From: a virus
DNA length: 27,755 nt
Direction: 5' to 3' (one strand)
Virus record (IMG/VR): IMGVR_UViG_3300025314_000080
Coordinates: 1 to 27,755 of that record
In this document: piece after piece, positions 7,163-13,973 of the stretch
Layout of the letters: every line of letters starts with the position of its first letter
Numbering within the stretch: the first letter of the stretch is position 1
Notes under the pieces: generated by a model
Databases searched by the model: none
What the model was told of the DNA's origin: nothing
The model's input: the letters and a program-made list of their open reading frames with translations, nothing else
Made by a program: the position numbers and the translations under genes

Positions 7163-8335
7163 ATGGCAACGATCAAAACAGGACTAATCACCAACGAACA
7201 GGTGCTCTCCAACGAGCTCGTCGTCGACATGTCCGAGCGGATCCACCGTTTGCAGGAGGACCGCACGCAGTTCACGACCATGCTCATGGAGATCAGCCGT
7301 AAGGAAGCCACTAGGGAAGTCATCGACTGGCTCGAGGAGCAGTACACCCCCCGAACGACGGGTCTCGCAGCGTCCGCAACGTCGGCCGCCACCGCGATCA
7401 CCGTCACCACAGGGGAAGGCAACACCGTTCTTCAGATCAACGACGTGCTCCGCGTCATGGAGACCGGCGAGGGCCTGCTCGTCACCGGCGTCTCGGCCAA
7501 CTCGGCTGCCGTCACCCGCACCTGGGGTGGCACCGCAGCCGCGTCCGCAACGTCAGCGGCAAAGATCCTCGTTGTCGGCAACGCCTACACGCAGGGCGCC
7601 TCGTCCGGTGTCAACCGGTACACGCAGCGCGTCCGAGGGTACAACTACGTGCAGGAGATCCGCCACCCGATGCTCACGTCGTTCATCGAGATCGGCAACG
7701 AGCTGTACGGTGGCCGGGAGCCGGAGAAGGAGATCGTCCGCAAGGGCGTCGAGCACAAGCAGTCGATCGAGTCCACCCTGTTCTGGGGGGCTCGCGACTA
7801 CAACAGCGCGGGTGTGCGTGGCTCCTGCGGTGGTGCGGTCGAGTTCATCTCGACGAACATCACGTCTGCGGGTGGTGCTCTGACGCCAGCGGAGATGGAC
7901 ACGTTCCTTCAGGGTCCTCTCGGCTACGCCGAAGATCCCGTGTTCTTCTGCGCTCCCACGGTCGCAACGGTCCTCTCCCAGATGTACCGGGGGATCTGGG
8001 CTCCGCGTGACGGTGGAACCCAGAAGTTCGGGGTCAAGGTCAACGGGTGGATCGACTCGACATACGGTGGCAACATTCCGATCATCGTCAAGAAGGAGTG
8101 GTCGGATCTCAACGCGACCGGGTCGAACTACGGTACGTGGGGGTTCCTGATCGACATGGCGAAGGTGCGGCTGCGGCCGTTCCGGGGTTGGCCGATCGGG
8201 TCACTTAGAAGGAAGATCCAGGAGCCGTCGGCGACGGCGCAGGCGGACGAGTTCTACTCGCCTCTGAGCCTGGAGTTCGGACAGCAGCAGGCTCATGGAA
8301 TCCTGAAGAACGTCACCTCGTACTCCGCTACGTAA
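7163..8335 (+). CDS. Major capsid protein, SU10/DUF5309 type
   Basis: Main shell protein of the head. The 390 residues show the pattern I know for the DUF5309/SU10-like capsid family: a short N-terminal arm, then LMEISRKEATREVIDWLEEQ, an Ala/Thr-rich beta region with two ASATSAA segments (about residues 70 and 128), the ...GDVLRV-like INDVLRVMETGEGLLVTGVS stretch, and YVQEIRHPMLTSFIEIGNEL leading into a long helix with EKEIVRKGVEHKQSIEST. No N-terminal cleavage signal is evident. It follows the scaffold, has the best ribosome binding site in the head block, and is followed by a strong terminator, as expected for the most abundant product. Confidence 0.9.
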   Translation: MATIKTGLITNEQVLSNELVVDMSERIHRLQEDRTQFTTMLMEISRKEATREVIDWLEEQYTPRTTGLAASATSAATAITVTTGEGNTVLQINDVLRVMETGEGLLVTGVSANSAAVTRTWGGTAAASATSAAKILVVGNAYTQGASSGVNRYTQRVRGYNYVQEIRHPMLTSFIEIGNELYGGREPEKEIVRKGVEHKQSIESTLFWGARDYNSAGVRGSCGGAVEFISTNITSAGGALTPAEMDTFLQGPLGYAEDPVFFCAPTVATVLSQMYRGIWAPRDGGTQKFGVKVNGWIDSTYGGNIPIIVKKEWSDLNATGSNYGTWGFLIDMAKVRLRPFRGWPIGSLRRKIQEPSATAQADEFYSPLSLEFGQQQAHGILKNVTSYSAT

Positions 8336-8359
8336 GCGATCGGGAAGAACTAGGACGAC

Positions 8360-8388
8360 GAGAGGGGCCTTCTGGCCCCTCTCTCGTT
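8360..8388 (+). terminator. Intrinsic-type terminator after capsid gene
   Basis: A 10-bp perfect stem, GAGAGGGGCC (8360-8369) with GGCCCCTCTC (8374-8383), closes a 4-base TTCT loop. The downstream run TCGTT is only moderately T-rich, so partial termination is likely. It lies 24 bases after the capsid stop and would uncouple capsid mRNA level from the downstream genes. Confidence 0.75.
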
Positions 8389-8409
8389 CCCGAACGAAGG
8401 GAGAGCTCG

Positions 8410-9009
8410 ATGAGATTTATCAGTCCGCACGCGAACTACAGGATTGTGCTGGTGCATGAGGAGGTGGAACGGCTCGCGGACGGGTCGATGCAGGTGAAGC
8501 CGAAGGAGCGTGCTGAGACGGAGTTCCCCCGCGGATTCGTCGCGAAATTCCAGCGAAACGACTACACCGATTTCGAGAAGCAGGTTGCGTACGACAGGTT
8601 CGGTGCGGCGCTCAATAAGGGTGGTCGACTACGGGACGACATGGTGACCCCGGTGTCGAACGACGACAGGATTGGTACGTTCGACACGCACCAGATTCAG
8701 GATCCGAAGTTGCGCGCACGGGTGGAGGAACTGTTGATTTCCCATGATCAGCACGGCCGTGATTTCCTGCTTGTGGAGCAGCCGAAGGTCGGGAAGCCGT
8801 GGCCCCGGTATGACGAGTTGCGGGCGGCGGGCCGACGGACGGTGGAGATGGTCGCAGAGTCGATCGTCGCGAAGGTTCGCGAGGACGGGTACTCGCCGGA
8901 TGATGTGCTCGCCTACGAACGGCAGAACCTGAACCGTCAGGAAGTCCTCGAAGCCTTGGAGGAGTTGGTGCGGGTGCCGGAGGAGGATGGGGTGGAGGTC
9001 ACTGCTTGA
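8410..9009 (+). CDS. Unknown head-region protein
   Basis: The product is 199 residues with no family I recognise. The first half is mixed alpha/beta with basic and aromatic residues (SPHANYRIVLVHEEVERL, then PRGFVAKFQRNDYTDFEK). The second half is helical and ends in a very acidic tail (LEELVRVPEEDGVEV). There is no membrane segment. It is the first gene after the capsid terminator and is preceded by AGGGAG at 8398-8403, 6 bases before the ATG. Its position is where decoration or head-completion proteins often lie, but the sequence does not prove this. The stop overlaps the TTG start of the glycosyltransferase gene. Confidence 0.75.
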   Translation: MRFISPHANYRIVLVHEEVERLADGSMQVKPKERAETEFPRGFVAKFQRNDYTDFEKQVAYDRFGAALNKGGRLRDDMVTPVSNDDRIGTFDTHQIQDPKLRARVEELLISHDQHGRDFLLVEQPKVGKPWPRYDELRAAGRRTVEMVAESIVAKVREDGYSPDDVLAYERQNLNRQEVLEALEELVRVPEEDGVEVTA

Positions 9010-10037
9010 CCGACTCGCTAGCCACGTACTGGGCACAGGCGACAGCCGGCGTCAACTACTACCGGGCCAGGCTGCCTGCCCGTCACTTGCCGGGCACGGT
9101 AGTGAAACTGACTCCCGCGGACCTGCAACCTGGAGACCAGGAAGGCGAGTACCGGTTCCCGAGGCAGGAGGGGGAAACCGCTATCTGGTTGTTTCCGGGC
9201 AACACGACCCGAGCCCTGTTGATCGCGCAGATGAAATCCCAGGGGATACGGGTGCTCGCCGAAGCGGATGACAACTACTTGTTGCATCCGCCGCTCAACC
9301 TTTCGGATTGGCGGGAACGATTTGACGGCTCCGATCGCCATTCATACGAGGTGTTTTCTAAGGTTAGTAAGTTCGTGGACGGGATGATCGTCTCCACCCC
9401 GAAACTCGCCGAGGTATACGCACACCTGAACTCGGAGATCCACGTGTGCCGCAACTCGGTTGACCCAGATGATTGGCCTGAGCCGACGCATCAGAAGGAC
9501 GGGATTCTACGGATCGGCTGGGCCGCCTCGGACTCCCACGTGTACGACGCCCCTCTGATCTTGGACGCCCTGGAATGGGCAAGCAGACAGTCGAACGTAG
9601 AAGTGGTGATCATCGGGATCCACCCGGACTTCGCGCGTTACCGTTTTCCGTACCGGCACGTCGAATGGACTGACTCTCTCTCCCAGTACCGGCGTAATGT
9701 CGGTCTACTCGACGTGATGTTGTGTCCGCTCAGGCAGGGGGAATGGGAGGACTGTAAAAGTGACGTGAAGGCGCTTGAGGGAGCGATGGGTGGTGCCTGT
9801 GTCGTCGTGTCGAAGGTGGAGCCGTACCGGCCATGGTGGGATGGGGAAGCACCCGGCTTGGTTGCTGAGCATTCGTGGGACTTCAAGAAGATCGTCAAGC
9901 ATCTTGTTAGAAGTCCCGAGGAGGTGCTGATGCTCGCCCGAGCGGCTCGTGAGTACGTGCTCGAGCACAGGGATATCAAGCGTACCGTCTCGGCGTGGCG
10001 GGAAGCTGTGAGGGTTGAGGAGAGGGTGGCGGCATGA
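9006..10037 (+). CDS. Glycosyltransferase, GT-B fold (GT4-like)
   Basis: A 343-residue enzyme that probably moves a sugar from a nucleotide donor to a protein or glycan. The N-terminal half is a Rossmann-like domain (AIWLFPGNTTRALLIAQMKS, then GIRVLAEADDNYLL). The C-terminal domain opens with LRIGWAASDSHVYD, the usual glycine-rich start of the donor-binding half, and carries LDVMLCPLRQGEWEDCKSD with Lys251-Ser252-Asp253 and Glu258 (KALEGAM), the family's donor-binding helix. A C-terminal helical segment is rich in Arg and Glu. TTG start overlapping the upstream stop; the ATGA stop overlaps the next gene. Acceptor and sugar are unknown. The context suggests virion glycosylation. Confidence 0.85.
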   Translation: MTDSLATYWAQATAGVNYYRARLPARHLPGTVVKLTPADLQPGDQEGEYRFPRQEGETAIWLFPGNTTRALLIAQMKSQGIRVLAEADDNYLLHPPLNLSDWRERFDGSDRHSYEVFSKVSKFVDGMIVSTPKLAEVYAHLNSEIHVCRNSVDPDDWPEPTHQKDGILRIGWAASDSHVYDAPLILDALEWASRQSNVEVVIIGIHPDFARYRFPYRHVEWTDSLSQYRRNVGLLDVMLCPLRQGEWEDCKSDVKALEGAMGGACVVVSKVEPYRPWWDGEAPGLVAEHSWDFKKIVKHLVRSPEEVLMLARAAREYVLEHRDIKRTVSAWREAVRVEERVAA

Positions 10038-10291
10038 AAACAACGTCGTGCCGTGAGCGACACATCGCCTACGTAAAGAGCAGGACTGATTGGCCCAAGC
10101 ACTGGCGTGCCCAACTCTTGCGCGAGATTGAGTTGGTGTCGGACGAAACGCTCGCGGATTCTCGTTCACTCTCGTGTGTAGGGAAGCACTGGGTTCCGCG
10201 ATACGTCCCAATTGGGCGGATGTGTCACTACTGCGGTTGGACGAAAGCACGGCGGGAAGCTGTCGGAGTGAGGGAGCGGGTGGCAGCGTGA
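10034..10291 (+). CDS. Small basic protein with Cys/His cluster
   Basis: This 85-residue basic protein is not one I recognise. Cys48, His52, Cys64 and Cys67 (the last two as CHYC) could bind one zinc ion, in the stretch SCVGKHWVPRYVPIGRM onward. The N-terminal half is helical and basic (RTDWPKHWRAQLLREIEL). It is wedged between the glycosyltransferase and the nucleotidyltransferase with 4-base overlaps at both ends (ATGA and GTGA), so it is probably made in step with them and may be a partner of the cassette. That last point is inference. Confidence 0.7.
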   Translation: MKTTSCRERHIAYVKSRTDWPKHWRAQLLREIELVSDETLADSRSLSCVGKHWVPRYVPIGRMCHYCGWTKARREAVGVRERVAA

Positions 10292-10710
10292 GCGTCTGCT
10301 ATGTGGGAGGCACATTCGACCTGTTCCACCCAGGTCACGTGAACATTCTCCGTAGCGCCGCCCGATACGGAAACGTCGTCGTTTCCCTCAACCGGGACGA
10401 GTTCGTCACACGGTACAAGCGCCCGCCGGTCATGACCTTGGAGGAACGGTGGGCTGTCGTCGACGCCTGCCGCTACGTCAGCAGCGTGATCGTCAACGAT
10501 GACGACGAGGACTCCACCCGGGCGATCCTGGGCGTGAAGCCGAACTACCTGATTCATGGGTCGGACTGGACGGGGCTGCCCCTGTATGCGCAGATGGGGG
10601 TCACGGAGGCGTTTCTGGCGAAGCACCAGATCGTAACGGTGCATCCGCCATACACGCCTGGGATCTCCACGTCGGAGCTGATCGAGAGATGCCGAGCGTC
10701 TGGTTCGTGA
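10288..10710 (+). CDS. TagD-like cytidylyltransferase
   Basis: It would activate a phosphorylated polyol or sugar by coupling it to a nucleotide (CDP-glycerol type chemistry in TagD), supplying a donor for transferases. The 140 residues show GGTFDLFHPGHVN with the His14-x-Gly-His17 catalytic motif, a central ERWAVVDACRYV segment, HGSDW, and GISTSEL from residue 125, matching the GISTT nucleotide-binding motif of the family. The Arg that usually opens that last motif (RTxGISTT) is Tyr122 here. The frame stays open to 10174, but GTG at 10288 gives a 4-base overlap and the right domain start. The family also includes adenylyltransferases, so the exact substrate is uncertain. Confidence 0.85.
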   Translation: MSVCYVGGTFDLFHPGHVNILRSAARYGNVVVSLNRDEFVTRYKRPPVMTLEERWAVVDACRYVSSVIVNDDDEDSTRAILGVKPNYLIHGSDWTGLPLYAQMGVTEAFLAKHQIVTVHPPYTPGISTSELIERCRASGS

Positions 10711-11417
10711 TCCCTGCCTGGGGCCGCGTTGCTCTGTCCGCCGTCTGTTTCCAGGAGCTTCGCTGGGCGCTCGATCATCTGCCTGGGGCGGACGGATACG
10801 CGGTCGTCATCGCCGATGACGGAAACATCGACATAGCCAGGAAGCTCGGGTTTCACACCGTGACGCAGGCGTCATCGCCACTCGGCAGGAAGTACAACGA
10901 TGGCTTTCAGTTCGCGGCTAACTGTGGTGCGGATTACGTGGTTCCGGTTGGCTCGGACAACTGGATACTCCCCCGAACCGTGTTCACAGAACTCCCCGCA
11001 AATGACGAGATTTTCACATCCAGGCAACACGCGATGGTCGACGAAACAGGGACACGGTTGGCCAGGTTGAGCGTGATGGATCAGTTCAACCGTTACGGTG
11101 CCGGCCCGTTCGTGATCCCCGCAGAGCTTCTGAAAGCGTGCGGGGACAGGCCGGCGACGGACGAGGCGGAGAACGGGATTGACGCGAGTACCATCTCCAA
11201 TCTAACCGGGGCGAACCCCGGGGCGAGGCTCACGTTCAGGGAGATCGATCATCTCGCCTGGGTCGGCTTCAAGAGCCACCTGAACCTGCACTCGTTCGAT
11301 CAGTTTGAGCACTTATGGGAGTCAGTGGGGCCGGAGCCGTTCTGGCAGCTCGAATCTCTCTACCCGGAGAACGTTGTTCTCGCCGCTGAGGAGTTCTACA
11401 GGTGCGAATCGCGGTGA
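10689..11417 (+). CDS. GT2-like glycosyltransferase, GT-A fold
   Basis: A 242-residue protein with the start of a GT-A fold: WFVIPAWGR, then YAVVIADDGN with Asp43-Asp44 for the nucleotide, LGRKYNDGF at 65-73, and VVPVGSDNWILP with Gly-Ser-Asp-Asn at 88-91 in the place of the DxD metal motif. The C-terminal part is less typical and has no clear catalytic base. It overlaps the nucleotidyltransferase by 22 bases and the next transferase gene by 16 bases. No membrane helix is present, so it works on a soluble target or at a membrane by recruitment. Activity, donor and acceptor are unknown; the single Asp in the DxD position makes me less sure that it is active. Confidence 0.75.
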   Translation: MPSVWFVIPAWGRVALSAVCFQELRWALDHLPGADGYAVVIADDGNIDIARKLGFHTVTQASSPLGRKYNDGFQFAANCGADYVVPVGSDNWILPRTVFTELPANDEIFTSRQHAMVDETGTRLARLSVMDQFNRYGAGPFVIPAELLKACGDRPATDEAENGIDASTISNLTGANPGARLTFREIDHLAWVGFKSHLNLHSFDQFEHLWESVGPEPFWQLESLYPENVVLAAEEFYRCESR

Positions 11418-11956
11418 TCACCCCCACCATCCCGGAGCGCGCCGACATGCTCGAGGAGTGCAAAGCCAGTGTGCGCGCCCAAACGTTGCAACCAGTCGAG
11501 CACCTGATCGAGCTGGACGAGAAGCGCACCGAGAGGTGCGGCCCCCAGCTCAACAGGATGGCGAAACGAACGGACTGCGAGTGGCTAGCCACGTTGGCTG
11601 ACGATGACCTAATGCTCCCCCATCACTTGGAAACCCTGGCGGCTCACACGAATGAGGCGGATGTCATCTACTCCTATTGTGAGGTGACCGGTCGCGGCTG
11701 GTCGCCTAACACTCCGTACGACCCGGATGCGGACATTCCGCAGATTCCGGCCACCGCTCTGATCCGTCGGTCATTGTGGGAAGAGGTCAGGTGGGGGAAA
11801 GAGCAGCGGGCAGAAGACAATGAGTTCTGGCGGCTCTGCCAACAGAAAGGCGCCCGCTTCTTCTGCGTTCCCGAAATCACGTGGGTTTACCGGTTCCACG
11901 GGCACAACAAGAGCCTGTTTGCTTCCCATCTCGACTTTTGGGAGGGGGTCCCATGA
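11402..11956 (+). CDS. GT2 family glycosyltransferase
   Basis: A 184-residue compact GT-A domain: RIAVITPTIPERADMLEE at the start, LIELDEKR, then LATLADDDLMLP with Asp67-Asp68-Asp69 as the DxD metal-binding motif, and RAEDNEFWRL with Glu137-Asp138 as probable catalytic base region, followed by WVYRFHGHNKS. These are the usual GT2 landmarks in the right order, though the protein is shorter than most bacterial members and lacks a C-terminal extension or membrane helices. GTG start inside the upstream gene, ATGA overlap downstream. With its neighbours it forms a four-enzyme cassette. Confidence 0.85.
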   Translation: MRIAVITPTIPERADMLEECKASVRAQTLQPVEHLIELDEKRTERCGPQLNRMAKRTDCEWLATLADDDLMLPHHLETLAAHTNEADVIYSYCEVTGRGWSPNTPYDPDADIPQIPATALIRRSLWEEVRWGKEQRAEDNEFWRLCQQKGARFFCVPEITWVYRFHGHNKSLFASHLDFWEGVP

Positions 11957-12303
11957 GCGACGAGTGGAAGGGCAACATCGACATCGAAGACGACTCCATA
12001 ACGGTCACGGATGCGACCGGCCGGCTCACCCTCGATCACGTAACCTGGCTCAGCGCCGAGTGGTTGGATCAGGTTGCGAAAGGCTACCGGTGCCTGAACT
12101 GCTACCAAAAGTTCACCGCGTCGTATCCGGAGGTGTGCTCGTTCCCAGGTTGTGGCTACCCAGTGAAAGACCAGCAAAGAATCGACTTCTCCCGTCTGTA
12201 CGCCGGCGACGACAAGTACATGGTCACCGACGCTGAGCTCCGCGAACGTGAGGCGGAGCAGGCGGAGCAACGGTTACGCACGAGAGGAGTGTGGATCCCC
12301 TAG
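11953..12303 (+). CDS. Small protein with zinc-ribbon-like Cys pairs
   Basis: This 116-residue protein has Cys47-x2-Cys50 (CLNC) and Cys62-x4-Cys67 (CSFPGC), a spacing that fits a zinc ribbon. An acidic beta-rich N-terminus (IDIEDDSITVTDATGRL) precedes it and a charged helix follows (DAELREREAEQAEQRL). I do not recognise the family. The open frame extends left to 11881, but ATG at 11953 gives a 4-base ATGA overlap with the glycosyltransferase. It closes the glycan cassette and is followed directly by the adaptor gene, so it could belong to either group. Confidence 0.7.
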   Translation: MSDEWKGNIDIEDDSITVTDATGRLTLDHVTWLSAEWLDQVAKGYRCLNCYQKFTASYPEVCSFPGCGYPVKDQQRIDFSRLYAGDDKYMVTDAELREREAEQAEQRLRTRGVWIP

Positions 12304-12987
12304 ATGGCCTCCACCACTTTGACGCAATACCGGCTCAGGGTGAGCGCGATCATCGGCCTGACAGGTACCGCCGCCGGGGATGAACAAACGCTGATCGACG
12401 GGTGGGTCAACGAGGCGCAGGAGCAGGTGTTGCTGAAAACCCATTGCAAGGTCGGGACCGCGACGATGGCCCTCACATCCGGCACCGACGACTACACGTT
12501 GGACTCGGCGATCCTGTCGATCCTGGACCTGTACAACACCGTCTCCACAACGGATTATCCGCTGATCCGGTTGACGACACAGGACTTGCTGACGTACCGG
12601 ATGAACCAGCCGTCCTCGCCAACAACAGCTCAGTGGTACTGCCAGCAGGCGAACACACTGATGCTGTACCCGACCCCGGGGTCGGGGGAGACGTTGACGA
12701 TCTTCTACGTTCCCCGTCCGACCGCGATGACGACCGGGGCGAACACCCCTGATTCTGTTCCAGCGGAGTGGCATGTGGCGCTCGAATACTACGCCTTCGC
12801 GAGAGCAGCCGAGTACAACGAGCAGGGGCCGTCACAGTTCGGCTCCTACTGGCGAGCATTGTTCGAGCGCACATGTCAGGAGATGAAGACGGCGGAACGG
12901 CGGTTGGGCGGTACTCGGCCGGCGGCGATGAAACTCGGTCGTTACCCACGTCCCGTCTACTCTGACCCATCGCGTATCGCTCGCTGA
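12304..12987 (+). CDS. Head-tail adaptor (P22 gp4 / T7 gp11-like)
   Basis: It would form the ring below the portal and join head to tail. The 227 residues have the layout of short-tailed phage adaptors: an N-terminal helix with TLTQYRLRVSAIIGL, the GDEQTLIDGWVNEAQEQVLL helix, a central beta domain with ALTSGTDDYTL and TAQWYCQQANTLMLYPTP, and the VPAEWHVALEYYAFARAAEY helix near residue 160, followed by a charged helix. This order is the signature I rely on. The start follows the previous stop with no gap, and the stop TGA overlaps the next ATG. Confidence 0.82.
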   Translation: MASTTLTQYRLRVSAIIGLTGTAAGDEQTLIDGWVNEAQEQVLLKTHCKVGTATMALTSGTDDYTLDSAILSILDLYNTVSTTDYPLIRLTTQDLLTYRMNQPSSPTTAQWYCQQANTLMLYPTPGSGETLTIFYVPRPTAMTTGANTPDSVPAEWHVALEYYAFARAAEYNEQGPSQFGSYWRALFERTCQEMKTAERRLGGTRPAAMKLGRYPRPVYSDPSRIAR

Positions 12988-13262
12988 TGGCTGCTGTGAA
13001 ACTCGGGATCGGCGGTAGCGCCAAGGTGTATTGCGTCCACGACCGCCAGAAGCGGCAAGTGCGCGACCCCGACGCGGTCAAGAGGCTCGGCCGCACCCTC
13101 GGCGTCCAGTACGACCCGCGGAAACACACGCTCCAGCTCTGCGCGTGCTGCATGAACCTGTTCGTGGCGTACGACGACACGCCGCGGCTGTGCGACCCGT
13201 GCCAGGGCCCGCCCAAGCATCCGCTTGGGGGGCCGCTACCCGAACCAGGAGGAGCGATATGA
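12987..13262 (+). CDS. Small protein with CxxC-CxxC zinc motif
   Basis: This 91-residue protein has Cys52-x2-Cys55 (CACC) and Cys69-x2-Cys72 (CDPC), the spacing of a zinc ribbon, inside LCACCMNLFVAYDDTPRLCD. The N-terminal part is basic (RQKRQVRDPDAVKRLGR), and the C-terminus is Pro/Gly-rich. No function is known to me. The ATG overlaps the adaptor's stop by one base, and the 3' end carries AGGAGGAG (13247-13254), which serves as ribosome binding site for the next gene. Confidence 0.7.
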   Translation: MAAVKLGIGGSAKVYCVHDRQKRQVRDPDAVKRLGRTLGVQYDPRKHTLQLCACCMNLFVAYDDTPRLCDPCQGPPKHPLGGPLPEPGGAI

Positions 13263-13486
13263 GCGTCGTCTACCAGTGCGACAACCCGGCCTGCTCGCTC
13301 GGCGCCGTCGGCGAGCCCGGCCACTTCACAGGCGGCATCACCTCCCAGCAACTCCACGTACTGACCGGGAAGGCGTACGAGGAGATCGAGGAAAAGGGTC
13401 TGGCCGGCGAGGGCGTCTGCCCGAACTGCGGCCAGCCAGGCGCCGACACCGGACACACGCACGAGCCGCGAGGGGGGGTGAAATAA
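13259..13486 (+). CDS. Small protein with two Cys pairs
   Basis: This 75-residue protein has Cys7-x4-Cys12 (CDNPAC) at the start and Cys54-x2-Cys57 (CPNC) near the end, with a helix between (QQLHVLTGKAYEEIEEKG), a likely single-zinc fold. The frame is open further left to 13031, but ATG at 13259 has AGGAGGAG 4 bases upstream and overlaps the previous stop by 4 bases. The single TAA stop (13484-13486) lies in the same frame as the next gene, so readthrough would give one fused chain. Confidence 0.72.
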   Translation: MSVVYQCDNPACSLGAVGEPGHFTGGITSQQLHVLTGKAYEEIEEKGLAGEGVCPNCGQPGADTGHTHEPRGGVK

Positions 13487-13918
13487 ATTTCCGAAATCAT
13501 CCCAGATGAGGGGCTCGACCTGCTCCTCGGCCAGTTCCCGAAGAACTCAACCAGGCAGACGAGCTGCTGGCTGTGCCTGTTCACGTCACAGACAGCGTCG
13601 ACGGTGATCACGTCCGGTCAGACGATGGCCGACATCACCGAGACCGTGTTCACGAACTACGCACGGCAGGAGCTCACAACCGCGACGTGGGGGGCGGTGG
13701 CCGCCGGCACGGGCGGGCGGAAGACGACGTATTCGCAGATCACGTTCCCGACCGTAGGGGCGACCGGCGCGACGATCAACGGCCTCTTCCTCAGCGACAT
13801 CCTTTCGACGACCGGCGACAAGTGCGAGGGGGCGGCGAACTTCGACGACGTGACCGCCGTGGTCCTGGCCACAAATGATATCATTAAAGTCACGCCCAGC
13901 TTCCAATACAATTCGTAA
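13487..13918 (+). CDS. Small virion-like protein, probable ATT start
   Basis: If read from ATT at 13487, the product is 143 residues. The N-terminus, [17 protein letters not shown], then CWLCLFTSQ, follows a pattern I know from small phage tail or head proteins (a PxxGLxxLL segment, then a short strand with xLF). The rest is Thr/Gly/Ala-rich beta structure ([17 protein letters not shown]). The first conventional start in the frame is GTG at 13604, which would cut off that conserved segment. A G-rich stretch (AGGGGGGG, 13471-13478) lies 8 bases upstream of the ATT. The alternatives are UAA readthrough from the upstream gene, or a base change from ATG. Confidence 0.65.
   Translation: MSEIIPDEGLDLLLGQFPKNSTRQTSCWLCLFTSQTASTVITSGQTMADITETVFTNYARQELTTATWGAVAAGTGGRKTTYSQITFPTVGATGATINGLFLSDILSTTGDKCEGAANFDDVTAVVLATNDIIKVTPSFQYNS
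13874..13885. promoter_or_regulatory. 12-bp AT-rich perfect palindrome
   Basis: AATGATATCATT reads the same on both strands. It lies near the 3' end of the small virion gene, 54 bases upstream of the HNH -35 box, in a locally AT-rich patch of an otherwise GC-rich region. An operator is possible, but no partner protein is shown. Confidence 0.3.
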
Positions 13919-13938
13919 ACTCCCGCAAATTGGCATGT

Positions 13939-13967
13939 TTGACGGCCACCCGCTCACCTGCTATATT
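13939..13967 (+). promoter_or_regulatory. Sigma70-type promoter of HNH gene
   Basis: TTGACG (13939-13944) and TATATT (13962-13967) are separated by 17 bases. The A of the HNH start codon at 13974 lies 7 bases after the -10 box, where transcription would begin. There is no ribosome binding site. This predicts a leaderless mRNA, a form common in actinobacteria. Confidence 0.7.
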
Positions 13968-13973
13968 AATGGT

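Noticed and set aside
7363-7562. Two 14-bp direct repeats in the capsid gene (7370-7383 and 7541-7554)
   Set aside because: They encode similar ASATSAA strands that fit the expected capsid fold, so no separate DNA function is needed.
12473-13462. Minus-strand open frame of 329 codons
   Set aside because: It is opposite three well-supported + strand genes and shows low-complexity Arg/Ser/Pro/Gly composition with no motif.
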